DNA of 64,000 nt from Faecimorpha stercoravium (GTDB lineage Bacteria; Bacillota; Clostridia; Lachnospirales; Bianqueaceae). A model generated the notes under the pieces. That model had not been told where the DNA came from, searched no databases, and saw only the letters and a list, made by a program, of their open reading frames with translations. The stretch is from positions 96,155-160,154 of the forward strand of contig DVGT01000074.1 in NCBI GenBank assembly GCA_018712555.1. Reading direction: 5' to 3'. Positions 25,776 to 34,861 of the stretch are shown piece after piece (positions within the stretch are counted from its first letter, which is position 1; each line of letters opens with the position of its first letter). A program made the position numbers and the translations under genes.

Positions 25776-27371
25776 TTAAATGGTATATATAGTCTTTCCT
25801 TCTTTTATGGTTTGGAGTACCCGAATAGAGCTTAAGCGATCCGGTGAAATCGCAAGCGGATTCTTGTCCAAAATCACCAGATCCGCCAGATATCCTGGTT
25901 TCAGCATTCCCTTACGATTTTCTTCGAAGATCTGATACGCGCCGTTGACCGTCAACGCCCTTAAGGCCTCATAGGGCGTGATACATTCTTCGGCTCCCAG
26001 AAGCTTCCCAGAGGCGGTTCTGCGATTCACCGCATTATGCAGCGCAAGAATCGGATTCGGCGGCACTACCGGCGTATCCTGATGCAGCGTAAAGGAGATA
26101 TGATGCCGTAATGCGGAACGCAACGGACTGATCCGTTCTGCTCTCTCCAGTCCTAAAACAGAATCTCTATGATAATCCCCCCAATAATACACATGATCTA
26201 AAAAGAAACTGCATAGGATGCCCAGAGATTCCATGCGAGCCAGCTGATCTTCCCTCACCGTCTGTGCATGAATGACGACCGGACGGTTTTTTCCACTACC
26301 GCCGGCCTTTTCGTAACAGCGAATCAACTGTTCAATCGCCTCATCCCCATTTGCATGTATATTCAGCTGCCATGAACATTGCTCCGCTTCGGCCATGCAG
26401 TGTATCAGCTCCTCATCCGTCATCATCCCCATTCCCCGATAGGATGGATCTTCTCCCTCCGGCACCTTAAAATAAGGCTGGCTGAGCCAAGCGGTTTTCC
26501 CCTGCGGGGAACCGTCCAAAAATAATTTTTCTCCTGCCTTTCTCAGGGAGCCATGATAAGGGTTTTGAGCTGGCAGCTGCTTAGGCAGACATTCTCGCGC
26601 GAGTTCCGGCACCATATAGAGAACCACATCGACGGGCAGATTTCCCGCCCCCTGCAGCATACCGTATTCTGTCTCAGACACCTTGGCATCCTGTACTGTC
26701 GTGATCCCATAAGACGCATACATATACGCCGCTTTATGAATCAGTTCCGTCATCGAGAGCGGAGCACTGCCACGAAGAATCGCCTGTTTTGGCGGTGCCA
26801 GAAACGCCTGCTCTTTCAGCTCTCCCTCCTGGGTCACTTCACCGCCAGCAGGAATTTCCGGATGCTCCTCTAAATACCCTAATAGCTGTAGCCCCAAACT
26901 GTTCACCACGCACAAATGTCCAGAAGCATGCGTAACCGCAATGGGGATTTCCGTACTGACCTGATCCAGATCCCACCTTGTCGGCCCCTTTCCTTCCGGA
27001 TAGGCCGATGCATCGTATCCCATTCCCAGCAGCCAGCCTCCCGTCTTCGGCGGATTTTCTTTCAAAAATTGCCGAAGCCGATCACATACTTCTTCAACGG
27101 AGGCACAGCTGCCACTCGGAGGCGCGCTTACATCTGCCAGCGTCATCTGATACGCCGCAGCCGTCAAATGGGAATGCCCATCGATAAATCCCGGCAGCAA
27201 TACATGGCCTTCCAGATCCACTTTTTCCGCCTCTTTGCCTTCCTGCAGCGCCAGAATCTCCTCCATGCTCCCCAACGCTGCGATGTATCCATCCCGGCAG
27301 AGCATGGCTTCTGCCGTGGCTGTTTCCTCCGTCATCGGCAGAATCGTACCATTATAAAATATCTGATCCAT
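25776..27371 (-). CDS. Amidohydrolase family protein (YtcJ-like)
   Basis: 531 residues. The ATG at 27371 is chosen because AAAGG is 9 bp away; the ATG at 27380 touches that site. A composite amidohydrolase-3 fold: metal motif GFIDGHSHL near residue 65, INIHANGDEAIEQ and VIHAQTVRED mid-protein, LHQDTPVVPPNP near 435, and the closing beta-domain strands GYLADLVILDKNPL. YtcJ-type enzymes hydrolyse N-substituted amides or formamides; natural substrates are mostly unknown. It sits between a glycosyltransferase and a polyol dehydrogenase gene, which gives no clear pathway. Confidence 0.93.
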   Translation of the reverse strand: MDQIFYNGTILPMTEETATAEAMLCRDGYIAALGSMEEILALQEGKEAEKVDLEGHVLLPGFIDGHSHLTAAAYQMTLADVSAPPSGSCASVEEVCDRLRQFLKENPPKTGGWLLGMGYDASAYPEGKGPTRWDLDQVSTEIPIAVTHASGHLCVVNSLGLQLLGYLEEHPEIPAGGEVTQEGELKEQAFLAPPKQAILRGSAPLSMTELIHKAAYMYASYGITTVQDAKVSETEYGMLQGAGNLPVDVVLYMVPELARECLPKQLPAQNPYHGSLRKAGEKLFLDGSPQGKTAWLSQPYFKVPEGEDPSYRGMGMMTDEELIHCMAEAEQCSWQLNIHANGDEAIEQLIRCYEKAGGSGKNRPVVIHAQTVREDQLARMESLGILCSFFLDHVYYWGDYHRDSVLGLERAERISPLRSALRHHISFTLHQDTPVVPPNPILALHNAVNRRTASGKLLGAEECITPYEALRALTVNGAYQIFEENRKGMLKPGYLADLVILDKNPLAISPDRLSSIRVLQTIKEGKTIYTI

Positions 27372-27386
27372 TCGGCTCATCCTTTC

Positions 27387-28337
27387 TTAATCATGCAGAA
27401 ACTGTTCGATAATGTATCGGGGACGTCTCTTCGTCTCCATATAGATTTTACCCACATATTCCCCAATCATACCAATACAAAAAATCTGCAGACCACCCAT
27501 GAGCCAAATGGACGCCATCAATGAACTCCATCCGTCCACGGATTGTCCCATGAATTTGACAACCACGCTGTAGATCAGAAATATCACACTGATTGCCGCA
27601 ATGATAGCGCCTAATTTGGCGACCATGCGGATCGGCTTCACACTAAAAGAAGTGATGCCCTCAAACGCCAAAGACAGCATCTTCTTCAGAGGATACTTGG
27701 ATTCTCCGGCAAACCGTTCCTGTCTCTCATAGGTAACGACTGTCGACTTGAATCCAATCTGCGGTACCAATCCTCTTAAGTACAGATTGACCTCCGTAAA
27801 TTCCGAGAGTCCCATAAGCGCCCGTTTGCTCATGAGCCGATAGTCCGCATGATTGAATACCACATCAGCTCCCATCCATTTCAACACTTTATAATACCCT
27901 TCCGCCGTTACCCGCTTGAAAAAGGAATCCTTTTCTCGGCTGGAACGCACGCCATAGACAATATCATATCCCTCCAGGTACCGGTCCACCATGCTGTCCA
28001 CCGCCTGAATATCATCCTGCAGATCCGCGTCCATGGAAATGACCATGTCCGCATATTCCTTAACCGTCATGAGCCCGGCCAGAAGCGCGTTCTGATGTCC
28101 TCTGTTGCGAGACAGATTGATCCCCCAGAACAGCTTGTCTTCCTCGTGCAGCTGACAGATGATCTCCCAGGTACGATCCGTAGACCCGTCGTTGATGAAA
28201 ACCACTCTGCTCTGGTCGCTGATCTTTCCCTTCTCTATGAGCTCGGTCATCTTTGCCTTCAGCCGCTTTGCAGTCTCTGGCAGCACTTCTTCCTCTTTAT
28301 AACAGGGGACCGTAATACATAAACAATTATGTTCCAT
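27387..28337 (-). CDS. Family 2 glycosyltransferase, GtrB/DPM1-type, membrane anchored
   Basis: 316 residues. Residues 1-230 are a GT-A domain with NDGSTDRTW near 50 and the metal-binding SMDADLQDD near 100. Two C-terminal membrane helices (about 232-256 and 265-290) follow. This is the layout of polyprenyl-phosphate glucosyl- or mannosyltransferases that make lipid-linked sugar donors for envelope glycans. It overlaps queH by 11 bp. No flippase or partner transferase is adjacent, so the acceptor pathway is unknown. Confidence 0.94.
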   Translation of the reverse strand: MEHNCLCITVPCYKEEEVLPETAKRLKAKMTELIEKGKISDQSRVVFINDGSTDRTWEIICQLHEEDKLFWGINLSRNRGHQNALLAGLMTVKEYADMVISMDADLQDDIQAVDSMVDRYLEGYDIVYGVRSSREKDSFFKRVTAEGYYKVLKWMGADVVFNHADYRLMSKRALMGLSEFTEVNLYLRGLVPQIGFKSTVVTYERQERFAGESKYPLKKMLSLAFEGITSFSVKPIRMVAKLGAIIAAISVIFLIYSVVVKFMGQSVDGWSSLMASIWLMGGLQIFCIGMIGEYVGKIYMETKRRPRYIIEQFLHD

Positions 28338-28884
28338 TATTTATCTCCCCCTTCTTCTTTTTAGCATATCTTTCTTCCTCACTGAATACACAACCACAAT
28401 ATTTCTGCATGTACAGTCCCAATGCACGCGCCTGATCCTGTCCTTCTCGAAAATAAGGCCGAAAATCACGATACAAGAAAGGAATTCCATATTTCTCTCC
28501 GATCTCTTCTCCCAGCTTTCGAATCCATTCGTGCTTCTGATAGGGACTGATCAGGAGCGTCGTCGAAAACGCCTCAAACCCGCGTTCTTTGGCACGGGCC
28601 GCCGTTTCCTCCAGACGAACTCGATAGCAGAAATCGCATCGATGATCAAAATCCGGATAAATCCCCTGAATGAACTTCCGTAATCCGTATTCATCTTCCA
28701 TGATCACCTTCATATGAATGGAAGCGGCATACTCGATCAGCGTTTGCTTTCTGGCCCGATACTCTTTCAACGGATGAATATTCGGATTATACCAGAACGC
28801 AGTCGGATGGATCCCCTCTTCCCGCAACCGAGACACACAGGCAACAGAACAGGGAGCACAGCAGGTATGCAACAATAGATTCAT
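28327..28884 (-). CDS. queH: Epoxyqueuosine reductase QueH
   Basis: 185 residues. Cysteine motifs HTCCAPCS (C8, C9, C12), FDHRCDFCYRVR, and QKYCGCVFSEEE bind the iron-sulfur and second metal site of QueH, the non-orthologous replacement of QueG that makes queuosine in tRNA. The ISPYQKHEWIRKLGEE segment is conserved. First gene of a four-gene leftward operon with a glycosyltransferase, amidohydrolase and mannitol dehydrogenase-like gene, a mix with no obvious joint role. No other que gene is in the window. Confidence 0.95.
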   Translation of the reverse strand: MNLLLHTCCAPCSVACVSRLREEGIHPTAFWYNPNIHPLKEYRARKQTLIEYAASIHMKVIMEDEYGLRKFIQGIYPDFDHRCDFCYRVRLEETAARAKERGFEAFSTTLLISPYQKHEWIRKLGEEIGEKYGIPFLYRDFRPYFREGQDQARALGLYMQKYCGCVFSEEERYAKKKKGEINNGT

Positions 28885-28936
28885 CTGTTTTCCCCCAGTC
28901 TTTTATAAACATACTATAATATGTCCTGCTGGGTCT

Positions 28937-28965
28937 ATTATACCTTTTATCCTAGGAAATGTAAA
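28937..28965 (-). promoter_or_regulatory. Sigma-A promoter of the queH operon
   Basis: Minus strand TTTACA (28965-28960), 17 bp, TATAAT (28942-28937). Confidence 0.75.
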
Positions 28966-29006
28966 GCAAGCATTTTGTAAACAAACTGCCGCTACATGTT
29001 CAAAAT

Positions 29007-29045
29007 AAAAAAGGTTGTGAACAGGGATTCTTGCCTTTCACAACC
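29007..29045 (-). terminator. Terminator of the GH127 operon
   Basis: GGTTGTGAA (29013-29021) with TTCACAACC (29037-29045) plus an inner AGG/CCT pair; six Ts on the minus strand (29012-29007). Confidence 0.85.
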
Positions 29046-29056
29046 CTTTCAAATCA

Positions 29057-29761
29057 TCATGGAGCATTGACATGGAATTCAAAGGACGTTTTTTTACCGG
29101 AGGAAGATGCCGTCGTCAAAAAAGTGATCGTACCCTCGCCAGCTTCCGTAATCCCCTCAAAATGCAGTCTGAGGTATTCCTCATCCCGAATCAGCTCCAC
29201 CACATCCATTTTTTGGAACACGCCTTCTAACTGAATATCATTCAGCGAAATCTCTTCAGCCCAGGAACCACCCTCTACCATAAACGTATATTCCAGTGCC
29301 TTTCCGCCATCCTGCAGATTGAGGAAGGCCTCGCTTACATTCACAATATAAGGAGTTCCTACTGTCAATTCTCCTATGGCATTTCGAATCATAGCAGACT
29401 CGCTTTCAATCGCCGCATAGGATATCATAATAGTCCCTGTTTCAGGATCCGCTAAATGTCCTGTCGTTTGTCCCGATAAGACAATGTTCACGGTAGTGTC
29501 ATCTACCCGTGTAACGCTGGTGATGGAGAGCCCGCCCAGTTCTTCGGACAGCGAAAAATCTTCTGCCCGTATGTCTTCCCGAAACCGGCCCGATGTCAAA
29601 TGAATCACAAGCTCCCGGTCCGCCTGCTGATTCGTCACAAAATGAGGCGTGATCTCCAGGATCTCCTCGCTTTCTATCTCAGGCGCCGCTTCACAACCTC
29701 CCATCAGAAACAGCACGACGAGAACGACGCCTCCCAGGATCCGTCTCCATCCATACCTCAC
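29057..29761 (-). CDS. Lipoprotein of unknown function
   Basis: 234 residues from a GTG at 29761 (GGAGG 7 bp upstream) that overlaps the stop of the PH-domain gene (GTGA). A signal peptide ends in lipobox MGGC. The mature protein is beta-rich with two repeats of a LVIHLTSGRFREDIRAEDFS-like pattern, where the second reads ALEYTFMVEGGSWAEEISLN. This suggests tandem immunoglobulin-like folds of about 100 residues. Last in the GH127 operon. No enzyme motif; a surface scaffold or binding role is only a guess. Confidence 0.85.
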   Translation of the reverse strand: MRYGWRRILGGVVLVVLFLMGGCEAAPEIESEEILEITPHFVTNQQADRELVIHLTSGRFREDIRAEDFSLSEELGGLSITSVTRVDDTTVNIVLSGQTTGHLADPETGTIMISYAAIESESAMIRNAIGELTVGTPYIVNVSEAFLNLQDGGKALEYTFMVEGGSWAEEISLNDIQLEGVFQKMDVVELIRDEEYLRLHFEGITEAGEGTITFLTTASSSGKKTSFEFHVNAP

Positions 29762-30210
29762 GAGAGATCCTCCGGTGGAGGCGGTACTTCCACATCCGGT
29801 CCATCATTCGGAAAATCATCGGGATGCGGACCATGTCCATGGGGCATTCCCATGCTGCCATACATCTCCCGTCCATCCACATTCCGCTTTGCGCGTTCCT
29901 GATCGACCAGTTCCGATAGAAAGGTTCTGACGTCTTCCGGATATTTGATATTCTCTAGGGATTGTACAGGAATCGCGTCTGCCTGGACTTTGAGAATGAT
30001 CGTGCCGGTCCCAAAGATTCGATGCGCCAGCGTCCGCTTCAGCGTTATGTCTGTAACTCGATACAGGATCGTCTCATCGTGAATCGTGGATAACAATCCC
30101 TTTTTAATGTGGAGTCTTCCACCCGTGATATAATACTTCGTAAAACTGATCGGAAACCACAGATGGTGTTTACGATCTTTCCATAGGATTTCTTGCTCGT
30201 TCTGACTCAT
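29758..30210 (-). CDS. Bacterial PH-domain (bPH2/DUF304-type) protein with Pro/Gly/His-rich tail
   Basis: 150 residues from ATG 30210, 4 bp after the GH127 stop. Residues 1-95 carry the bPH2 pattern: ILWKDRKHHLWFPISFTKYY, ITGGRLHIKKGLLSTIHDET, VTDITLKRTL. The usual membrane helices are missing, so it is a soluble version. The last 40 residues are low complexity (Met/Gly/His/Pro, then PPPPED). Coupled to the lipoprotein gene. Role unknown. Confidence 0.85.
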   Translation of the reverse strand: MSQNEQEILWKDRKHHLWFPISFTKYYITGGRLHIKKGLLSTIHDETILYRVTDITLKRTLAHRIFGTGTIILKVQADAIPVQSLENIKYPEDVRTFLSELVDQERAKRNVDGREMYGSMGMPHGHGPHPDDFPNDGPDVEVPPPPEDLS

Positions 30211-30214
30211 ACTC

Positions 30215-32182
30215 TCACCTTTCTTCCATTCCCGCATGATACACCGGCGTCCAGATTCTCATCTCGCCATCCGCGCCGCGATTATCCCATGCAAAATAGG
30301 GAATCATCTGTATCCGCACCTTCTCCGGCTCTTCTTCCTCGTATTCCTGGTATAGTTCCTCTGTCCAGGGCTTATGCAGCCTGGCCGTCATCTGCAGGGC
30401 CGGGATCCGGCGGCCTTCTACCTCGATCATCTGCACATCGGCTTCTGCCGCGGGATCAATCAACACCTGATCCAGGCTGGAAGCCTCGACGTCGGGCGTT
30501 TCCATGCAGTATACCAGCGGTCCCTTCTCTACTGCCACCTGTCCCACGCACTCTTCTACGAATGGATGCGCCTGCGTCATGCGCGCCGGCATATCCAGCA
30601 TCAGCTCCACACAGAAATCCTGGAGCGACCGAATCTCAATCGCCACATAGGTTCCCGCTTCTTTTTTCGTCAACGGAATATTCTGCTCCCCATATCGGAT
30701 ACATCCGCTCTTGACCCACCCTGGGATGCGCAGCCGCAGCGTGAACGGGTGATCCTGCTTGATCTGACTCGCAGTGAATCGGATCTTGCCGTCATAGGGA
30801 TAGGCCGTTCTTTGTGCAAGCACAAAATCGGCGCCGTTTTCCAGGGTAATCTTCGCCTCACAGTCTCCGTATAGGCCTGTCCAGATCGCATCCTCCGAAA
30901 GCGTATACGCATATTGCGCGGACTCTGCGATTGTCCGCATCAGATTGGGCGGACAGCAGAAACTGCTGATGGATTCTGTCCGGTGCAGGGGCCAACAAAG
31001 CTCATAATCCAACTTCTTCGTCCTGCGCAACATATTCTCGTAGAAATACTTGTTTCCTTCCAGATTGATCGCGGAGAGGGCCACGTTCAGCAGGGTTCTC
31101 TCGATCCAGTCGAAGTAGACAGCCCTGGGCTCCAGAAGGAACATCCGATAATTCCAGAACACATTGCCGAGGGCCGCACAGGTCTCATTATACGCGGTGA
31201 TATTCGGCAGTTGATACTCATAGCCAAAGGCCTGGTGCATCTTCTGATCGTGCCAGAAGTTCCCATACGGCGACACGCCATTGTATAGCGCGCCCACACC
31301 GCCTGTAATGTAGATCTTCTTGTGAATACAGCTGGCCCACACGCGGTGCAGCATGTCGTACAGCGTCTTTTCTCCCGTCTCCGCATACAGATCCGCCACG
31401 CCCGCGTATAAATACGTGGAACGCACGGCATGGCCCACAATCTTATCATGCGTCCGCAGCGGAATCCGGTCCTGATTATCATCGAGCCCATTCTGGACGG
31501 AATCCCGCAGGTTGATCGACAGTTCCGCCAGGCGCAGATACTCCTCCTGCCCTGTGGTACGGTACATCTCGATCAGTCCCATGTAGTGAGAGGGGCATAC
31601 AGCCGTCTTCACTTCTTTCGTGCGTGCTGCCTCCTCATACAGATGTTTCAGATACTGAGCCGCCTTCTGGGCCACATCCATGAAATTCGTCTTTCCCGTC
31701 GTCTTATAGTGCAGACACGCTGCCGTTAACAGGTGACCGATGTTATATACCTCAAAATCATTGATATCACCCTGTCTCACCACACCATTGCCCTGGCGCT
31801 CTCCGATGATCTGCTTGGTCGAGATATACCCGTCTTCAAGCTGCGCTTCCGCGATCAGGGCAATATACGCGTCGATCTGCGCGAGCATATCCGCATCCTC
31901 GCTCAAAACCGCCGTCAGGATCGCGCCCTCCATCCACTTATAAAAATCCCCATCTCCAAAGGGGGTTCCCTTAAAATAGCCTTCCTTCTGCCCGGCGGCG
32001 ATCCGGAAATTTTCCACCACATGAAAACCGTTTTCATCCTCAAAAAGCTGGCGGATATGTGGAATCGTCACGGTCTTACAGGTGTCAAATCGCTCCTTCC
32101 AGAGGCCTCCTGTCCATCGGTTCTGCAGCGGATGTATGGGTTTTACCGCTGCGTATGGGCTTTTTACTGCGTTCTGTATCAT
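30215..32182 (-). CDS. Glycoside hydrolase family 127, beta-L-arabinofuranosidase
   Basis: 655 residues, typical for GH127 (formerly DUF1680), (alpha/alpha)6 barrel plus beta-sandwiches. The cysteine-glycosidase/zinc site known from Bifidobacterium HypBA1 is intact: E333 and C335 in YNETCA, and C409/C410 in SSFCCPPN (C410 the nucleophile). No signal peptide, so it acts inside the cell on short arabinosides, probably beta-1,2-arabinobiose or hydroxyproline-linked arabinose from plant extensin. Start follows AAGGATGGACCAGC. Operon with a PH-domain protein and a lipoprotein; no transporter adjacent. Confidence 0.96.
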   Translation of the reverse strand: MIQNAVKSPYAAVKPIHPLQNRWTGGLWKERFDTCKTVTIPHIRQLFEDENGFHVVENFRIAAGQKEGYFKGTPFGDGDFYKWMEGAILTAVLSEDADMLAQIDAYIALIAEAQLEDGYISTKQIIGERQGNGVVRQGDINDFEVYNIGHLLTAACLHYKTTGKTNFMDVAQKAAQYLKHLYEEAARTKEVKTAVCPSHYMGLIEMYRTTGQEEYLRLAELSINLRDSVQNGLDDNQDRIPLRTHDKIVGHAVRSTYLYAGVADLYAETGEKTLYDMLHRVWASCIHKKIYITGGVGALYNGVSPYGNFWHDQKMHQAFGYEYQLPNITAYNETCAALGNVFWNYRMFLLEPRAVYFDWIERTLLNVALSAINLEGNKYFYENMLRRTKKLDYELCWPLHRTESISSFCCPPNLMRTIAESAQYAYTLSEDAIWTGLYGDCEAKITLENGADFVLAQRTAYPYDGKIRFTASQIKQDHPFTLRLRIPGWVKSGCIRYGEQNIPLTKKEAGTYVAIEIRSLQDFCVELMLDMPARMTQAHPFVEECVGQVAVEKGPLVYCMETPDVEASSLDQVLIDPAAEADVQMIEVEGRRIPALQMTARLHKPWTEELYQEYEEEEPEKVRIQMIPYFAWDNRGADGEMRIWTPVYHAGMEER

Positions 32183-32226
32183 GCTGGTCCATCCTTCCCG
32201 GGAATCTCCCTCTTGTTGATACCTCT

Positions 32227-32254
32227 ATTATAACAAAAAAACGTATAAATGCAA
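32227..32254 (-). promoter_or_regulatory. Sigma-A promoter of the GH127 operon
   Basis: Minus strand TTGCAT (32254-32249), 16 bp, TATAAT (32232-32227). Confidence 0.7.
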
Positions 32255-32364
32255 GAGGAATGAGGATGGCATTTTCGGCAAATTGATCCATCTCTCATTC
32301 CTCTTACTGCTTTCGCATCCTCCTTATAGCATGGGAGGCGCGAACTCGATGATGTTTTTTTACT

Positions 32365-33240
32365 TTAGTCGATCTTCCGACTGAACGCCACCGCCAACGC
32401 ACCCGGCCCGATATGACAGGATACGCTTAAGGAGAGCCGATCCACATATACCTCCTGGCTACCGGGCAGGGCCTCCATCAGCTGGCTGCGCAGTTCCATG
32501 GCAGCAGCCTCATTCTGCGTGTGGGCGACTTCCAAATGGTATAAGGCGGGATCGACATCCTTTCTCCCGAAGCATTGTTCGATGTCGTTTTTCAGGGCAT
32601 TGATCATCAGCGTCTTGGCCTGCTGCACCGTTCTGGCCTTCGCGAAGGCATCCAGTCTGGCGCCATGGATCTGTAGAACCGGCTTCAAACGCAGGACCGT
32701 ACCCAGCGCGGCCGCGGCCGGTGTGATTCTGCCGCCCTTGCGCAGATACTTCAGGGTGTCCACCATGATGTAAATGCCCGTTTCCATCTTCTTGGCTTCC
32801 AGTGTGTCTTTAATCTGTTTTGCGCTGAATCCCTGGGACGCCAGATGCATGGCGTCCAGCACCGACTGACGCTGTGTCACGCTGATTCTCTGATTATTGA
32901 CCACCTGGACTCTGCCATCATACTCCCCTGACAGGAGAATCGCAGTCTCACAAGACCCACTGAGGCCGCTGGACATGGGAATATGGACCAGTTCATCATA
33001 TCGTTCCAGCAGACGGTTCCATAGATCCATGACCGCTTCCGGAGAGGGCTGTGAGGTCGCAATATCCGCGCCTTCCGCCAGCCGCGCATAAAACTGTTCC
33101 TGACTCAGATTGATATCCTCAAAATAAGGCGTTCCATTTACTGTAAATGGCATCGGCAGCACATGAATTCCCAGTTCTTCTCCCTGCTTCTGCGTGATAC
33201 CACTGTTGCTATCCGTGACGATTCCAATATTTTTACCCAT
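32365..33240 (-). CDS. DegV family fatty-acid-binding protein
   Basis: 291 residues. The DegV fold is clear: N-terminal IGIVTDSNSGIT, the ITSQPSPE-type motif (TSQPSPEAV), the SSGLSGSCETA helix and the YIMVDTLKYLRKGGRITPAAA region. DegV/FakB proteins bind a fatty acid and present it to the FakA kinase. Its position as the last gene of the fatty-acid synthesis operon, 11 bp from accA, fits lipid handling. No FakA (DAK2) gene is in the window. Confidence 0.95.
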   Translation of the reverse strand: MGKNIGIVTDSNSGITQKQGEELGIHVLPMPFTVNGTPYFEDINLSQEQFYARLAEGADIATSQPSPEAVMDLWNRLLERYDELVHIPMSSGLSGSCETAILLSGEYDGRVQVVNNQRISVTQRQSVLDAMHLASQGFSAKQIKDTLEAKKMETGIYIMVDTLKYLRKGGRITPAAAALGTVLRLKPVLQIHGARLDAFAKARTVQQAKTLMINALKNDIEQCFGRKDVDPALYHLEVAHTQNEAAAMELRSQLMEALPGSQEVYVDRLSLSVSCHIGPGALAVAFSRKID

Positions 33241-33251
33241 TGTGATCTCCT

Positions 33252-34028
33252 TTATAGTTTGCGAAAACGCTCGTATCGTCTGGAAACCAAGGTTTCCGCA
33301 TCTATAGTACCATAGGTTTCTAGAAATGCCAAGACCTCTTTTTTAAATTGCGAGCCCTCGACGCCCCCCTCTTCCCGTTCCGGCAAGAGTTTGTCAACCA
33401 CGCCCATCTGATAAAGTTCCGGCGCGGTCATTTTCATGAGTTCTGCCGCTTCGGCCGCCCTGCCGCTGTCCTTCCACAGAATCGAGGCGAACCCTTCCGG
33501 AGATAGAATCGAGTAGACTGCATTTTCTGCCATGTAGACCGCATCCGCTACCGCAAGCGCCAGTGCGCCGCCGCTGCCGCCTTCTCCGATGACCACGGAA
33601 AGAATCGGTACTTTCAGCCCGGACATTTGATAGATAGTCTGCGCAATCGCTTCTCCCTGTCCGTTCTCTTCCGCTTCTATCCCGCAGAATGCGCCCGGTG
33701 TATCTACCAGACAGAGGATCGGCCGATGGAATTTTTCACTCATGCGGGCCAGCCTGACTGCCTTGCGATATCCTTCTGGAGAGACCATGCCGAAATTCCG
33801 CTTCATGTTCTGTTTCACGCTGCGGCCCTTCTGCTGTGCCAGAATCGTGACATAGTACGAATCAATCCTTCCGATGCCTCCAATCAGTGCCCCATCATCC
33901 CCAGACAGCCGATCTCCGTGCAGTTCCATGAACTCATCGCAGATCTCTTCTATATAATCTGCCGCGTAGGGACGCTCCTTATCCCGTGCCAACTGCACCT
34001 TCTCCCATGCGTTTATACCGTTTTCCAT
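33252..34028 (-). CDS. accA: Acetyl-CoA carboxylase carboxyltransferase subunit alpha
   Basis: 258 residues, somewhat shorter than E. coli AccA because the N-terminal coiled segment is trimmed, as usual in Clostridia. The crotonase-like core has GGIGRI, MVSPEGYRKAVRLARMSEKF, VDTPGAFCGIEAEENGQGEA and IGEGGSGGALALAVAD. With AccD it transfers CO2 from carboxybiotin to acetyl-CoA to give malonyl-CoA. Overlaps accD by 16 bp. Confidence 0.97.
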   Translation of the reverse strand: MENGINAWEKVQLARDKERPYAADYIEEICDEFMELHGDRLSGDDGALIGGIGRIDSYYVTILAQQKGRSVKQNMKRNFGMVSPEGYRKAVRLARMSEKFHRPILCLVDTPGAFCGIEAEENGQGEAIAQTIYQMSGLKVPILSVVIGEGGSGGALALAVADAVYMAENAVYSILSPEGFASILWKDSGRAAEAAELMKMTAPELYQMGVVDKLLPEREEGGVEGSQFKKEVLAFLETYGTIDAETLVSRRYERFRKL

Positions 34029-34861
34029 TGCGCACTCCTTATCAACATCTGCAGCGTTTTCCGATACTGTCCCCGTTTTACGATACGATCCACAAAGCCA
34101 TGCTCCAGAAGAAATTCAGAGGTCTGAAATCCCTCCGGCAGTTTCTGCCGAATCGTCTGTTCGATGACCCGTGGTCCGGCAAACCCGATCAGAGCGCCCG
34201 GCTCCGCAAGGATCACATCTCCCAGCATGGCAAAACTCGCCATGACGCCCCCCGTCGTGGGATCCGTCAATACGGACACATACAGCAGTCCCGCCTCGCT
34301 ATGCCTGCGGACCGCCTGTGCCGTCTTCGCCATCTGCATCAATGAATGAATCCCTTCCTGCATCCTAGCTCCGCCAGAACAGCAGAAAAGTACCACCGGC
34401 AGTTTTTCTTCCGTCGCCCGCTCAAACAGTCTGGTGATCCGTTCTCCAACGACCTGCCCCATGCTTCCCATCAGGAAATCCGAACTCATGGCTCCGATCG
34501 CCGTATCCAGCTTGCGAATCCGTCCCCGTCCCACGATGACAGCCTCGCTGAGCCCTGTAGCCCCCTGCGTTTTTGCGATCTTCTCAAGATATCCGGGGAA
34601 CTGCAGCGGATCCTTGGAAACAAGATCCTCTTCCCATTCTGTAAAACTTCCCTTGTCAAGCACCATCGAAAGCCTGGCTCTGGCGCTTACACGCCAGTAA
34701 TGTCCGCATTCTGGACAAACGTATTGATTCTCCACCAGATCTTCCGTATATACGATATGATGGCACTGGGGACATTTCTGGAACAATCCATCCGGCAGCT
34801 GTACCGCATGCCGTGTCTTCTCGACTGCCGGCGTTTTCTTAAACATTTCCTTCAGCATCAT
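34013..34861 (-). CDS. accD: Acetyl-CoA carboxylase carboxyltransferase subunit beta
   Basis: 282 residues. The N-terminal zinc ribbon is complete (C30, C33, C49, C52). The crotonase domain follows with GGARMQEGIHSLMQMAKT and DPTTGGVMASFAMLGD. Partner of AccA. Overlaps accC by four bases (ATGA), and accA follows, so subunits are made in step. Confidence 0.97.
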   Translation of the reverse strand: MMLKEMFKKTPAVEKTRHAVQLPDGLFQKCPQCHHIVYTEDLVENQYVCPECGHYWRVSARARLSMVLDKGSFTEWEEDLVSKDPLQFPGYLEKIAKTQGATGLSEAVIVGRGRIRKLDTAIGAMSSDFLMGSMGQVVGERITRLFERATEEKLPVVLFCCSGGARMQEGIHSLMQMAKTAQAVRRHSEAGLLYVSVLTDPTTGGVMASFAMLGDVILAEPGALIGFAGPRVIEQTIRQKLPEGFQTSEFLLEHGFVDRIVKRGQYRKTLQMLIRSAQWKTV

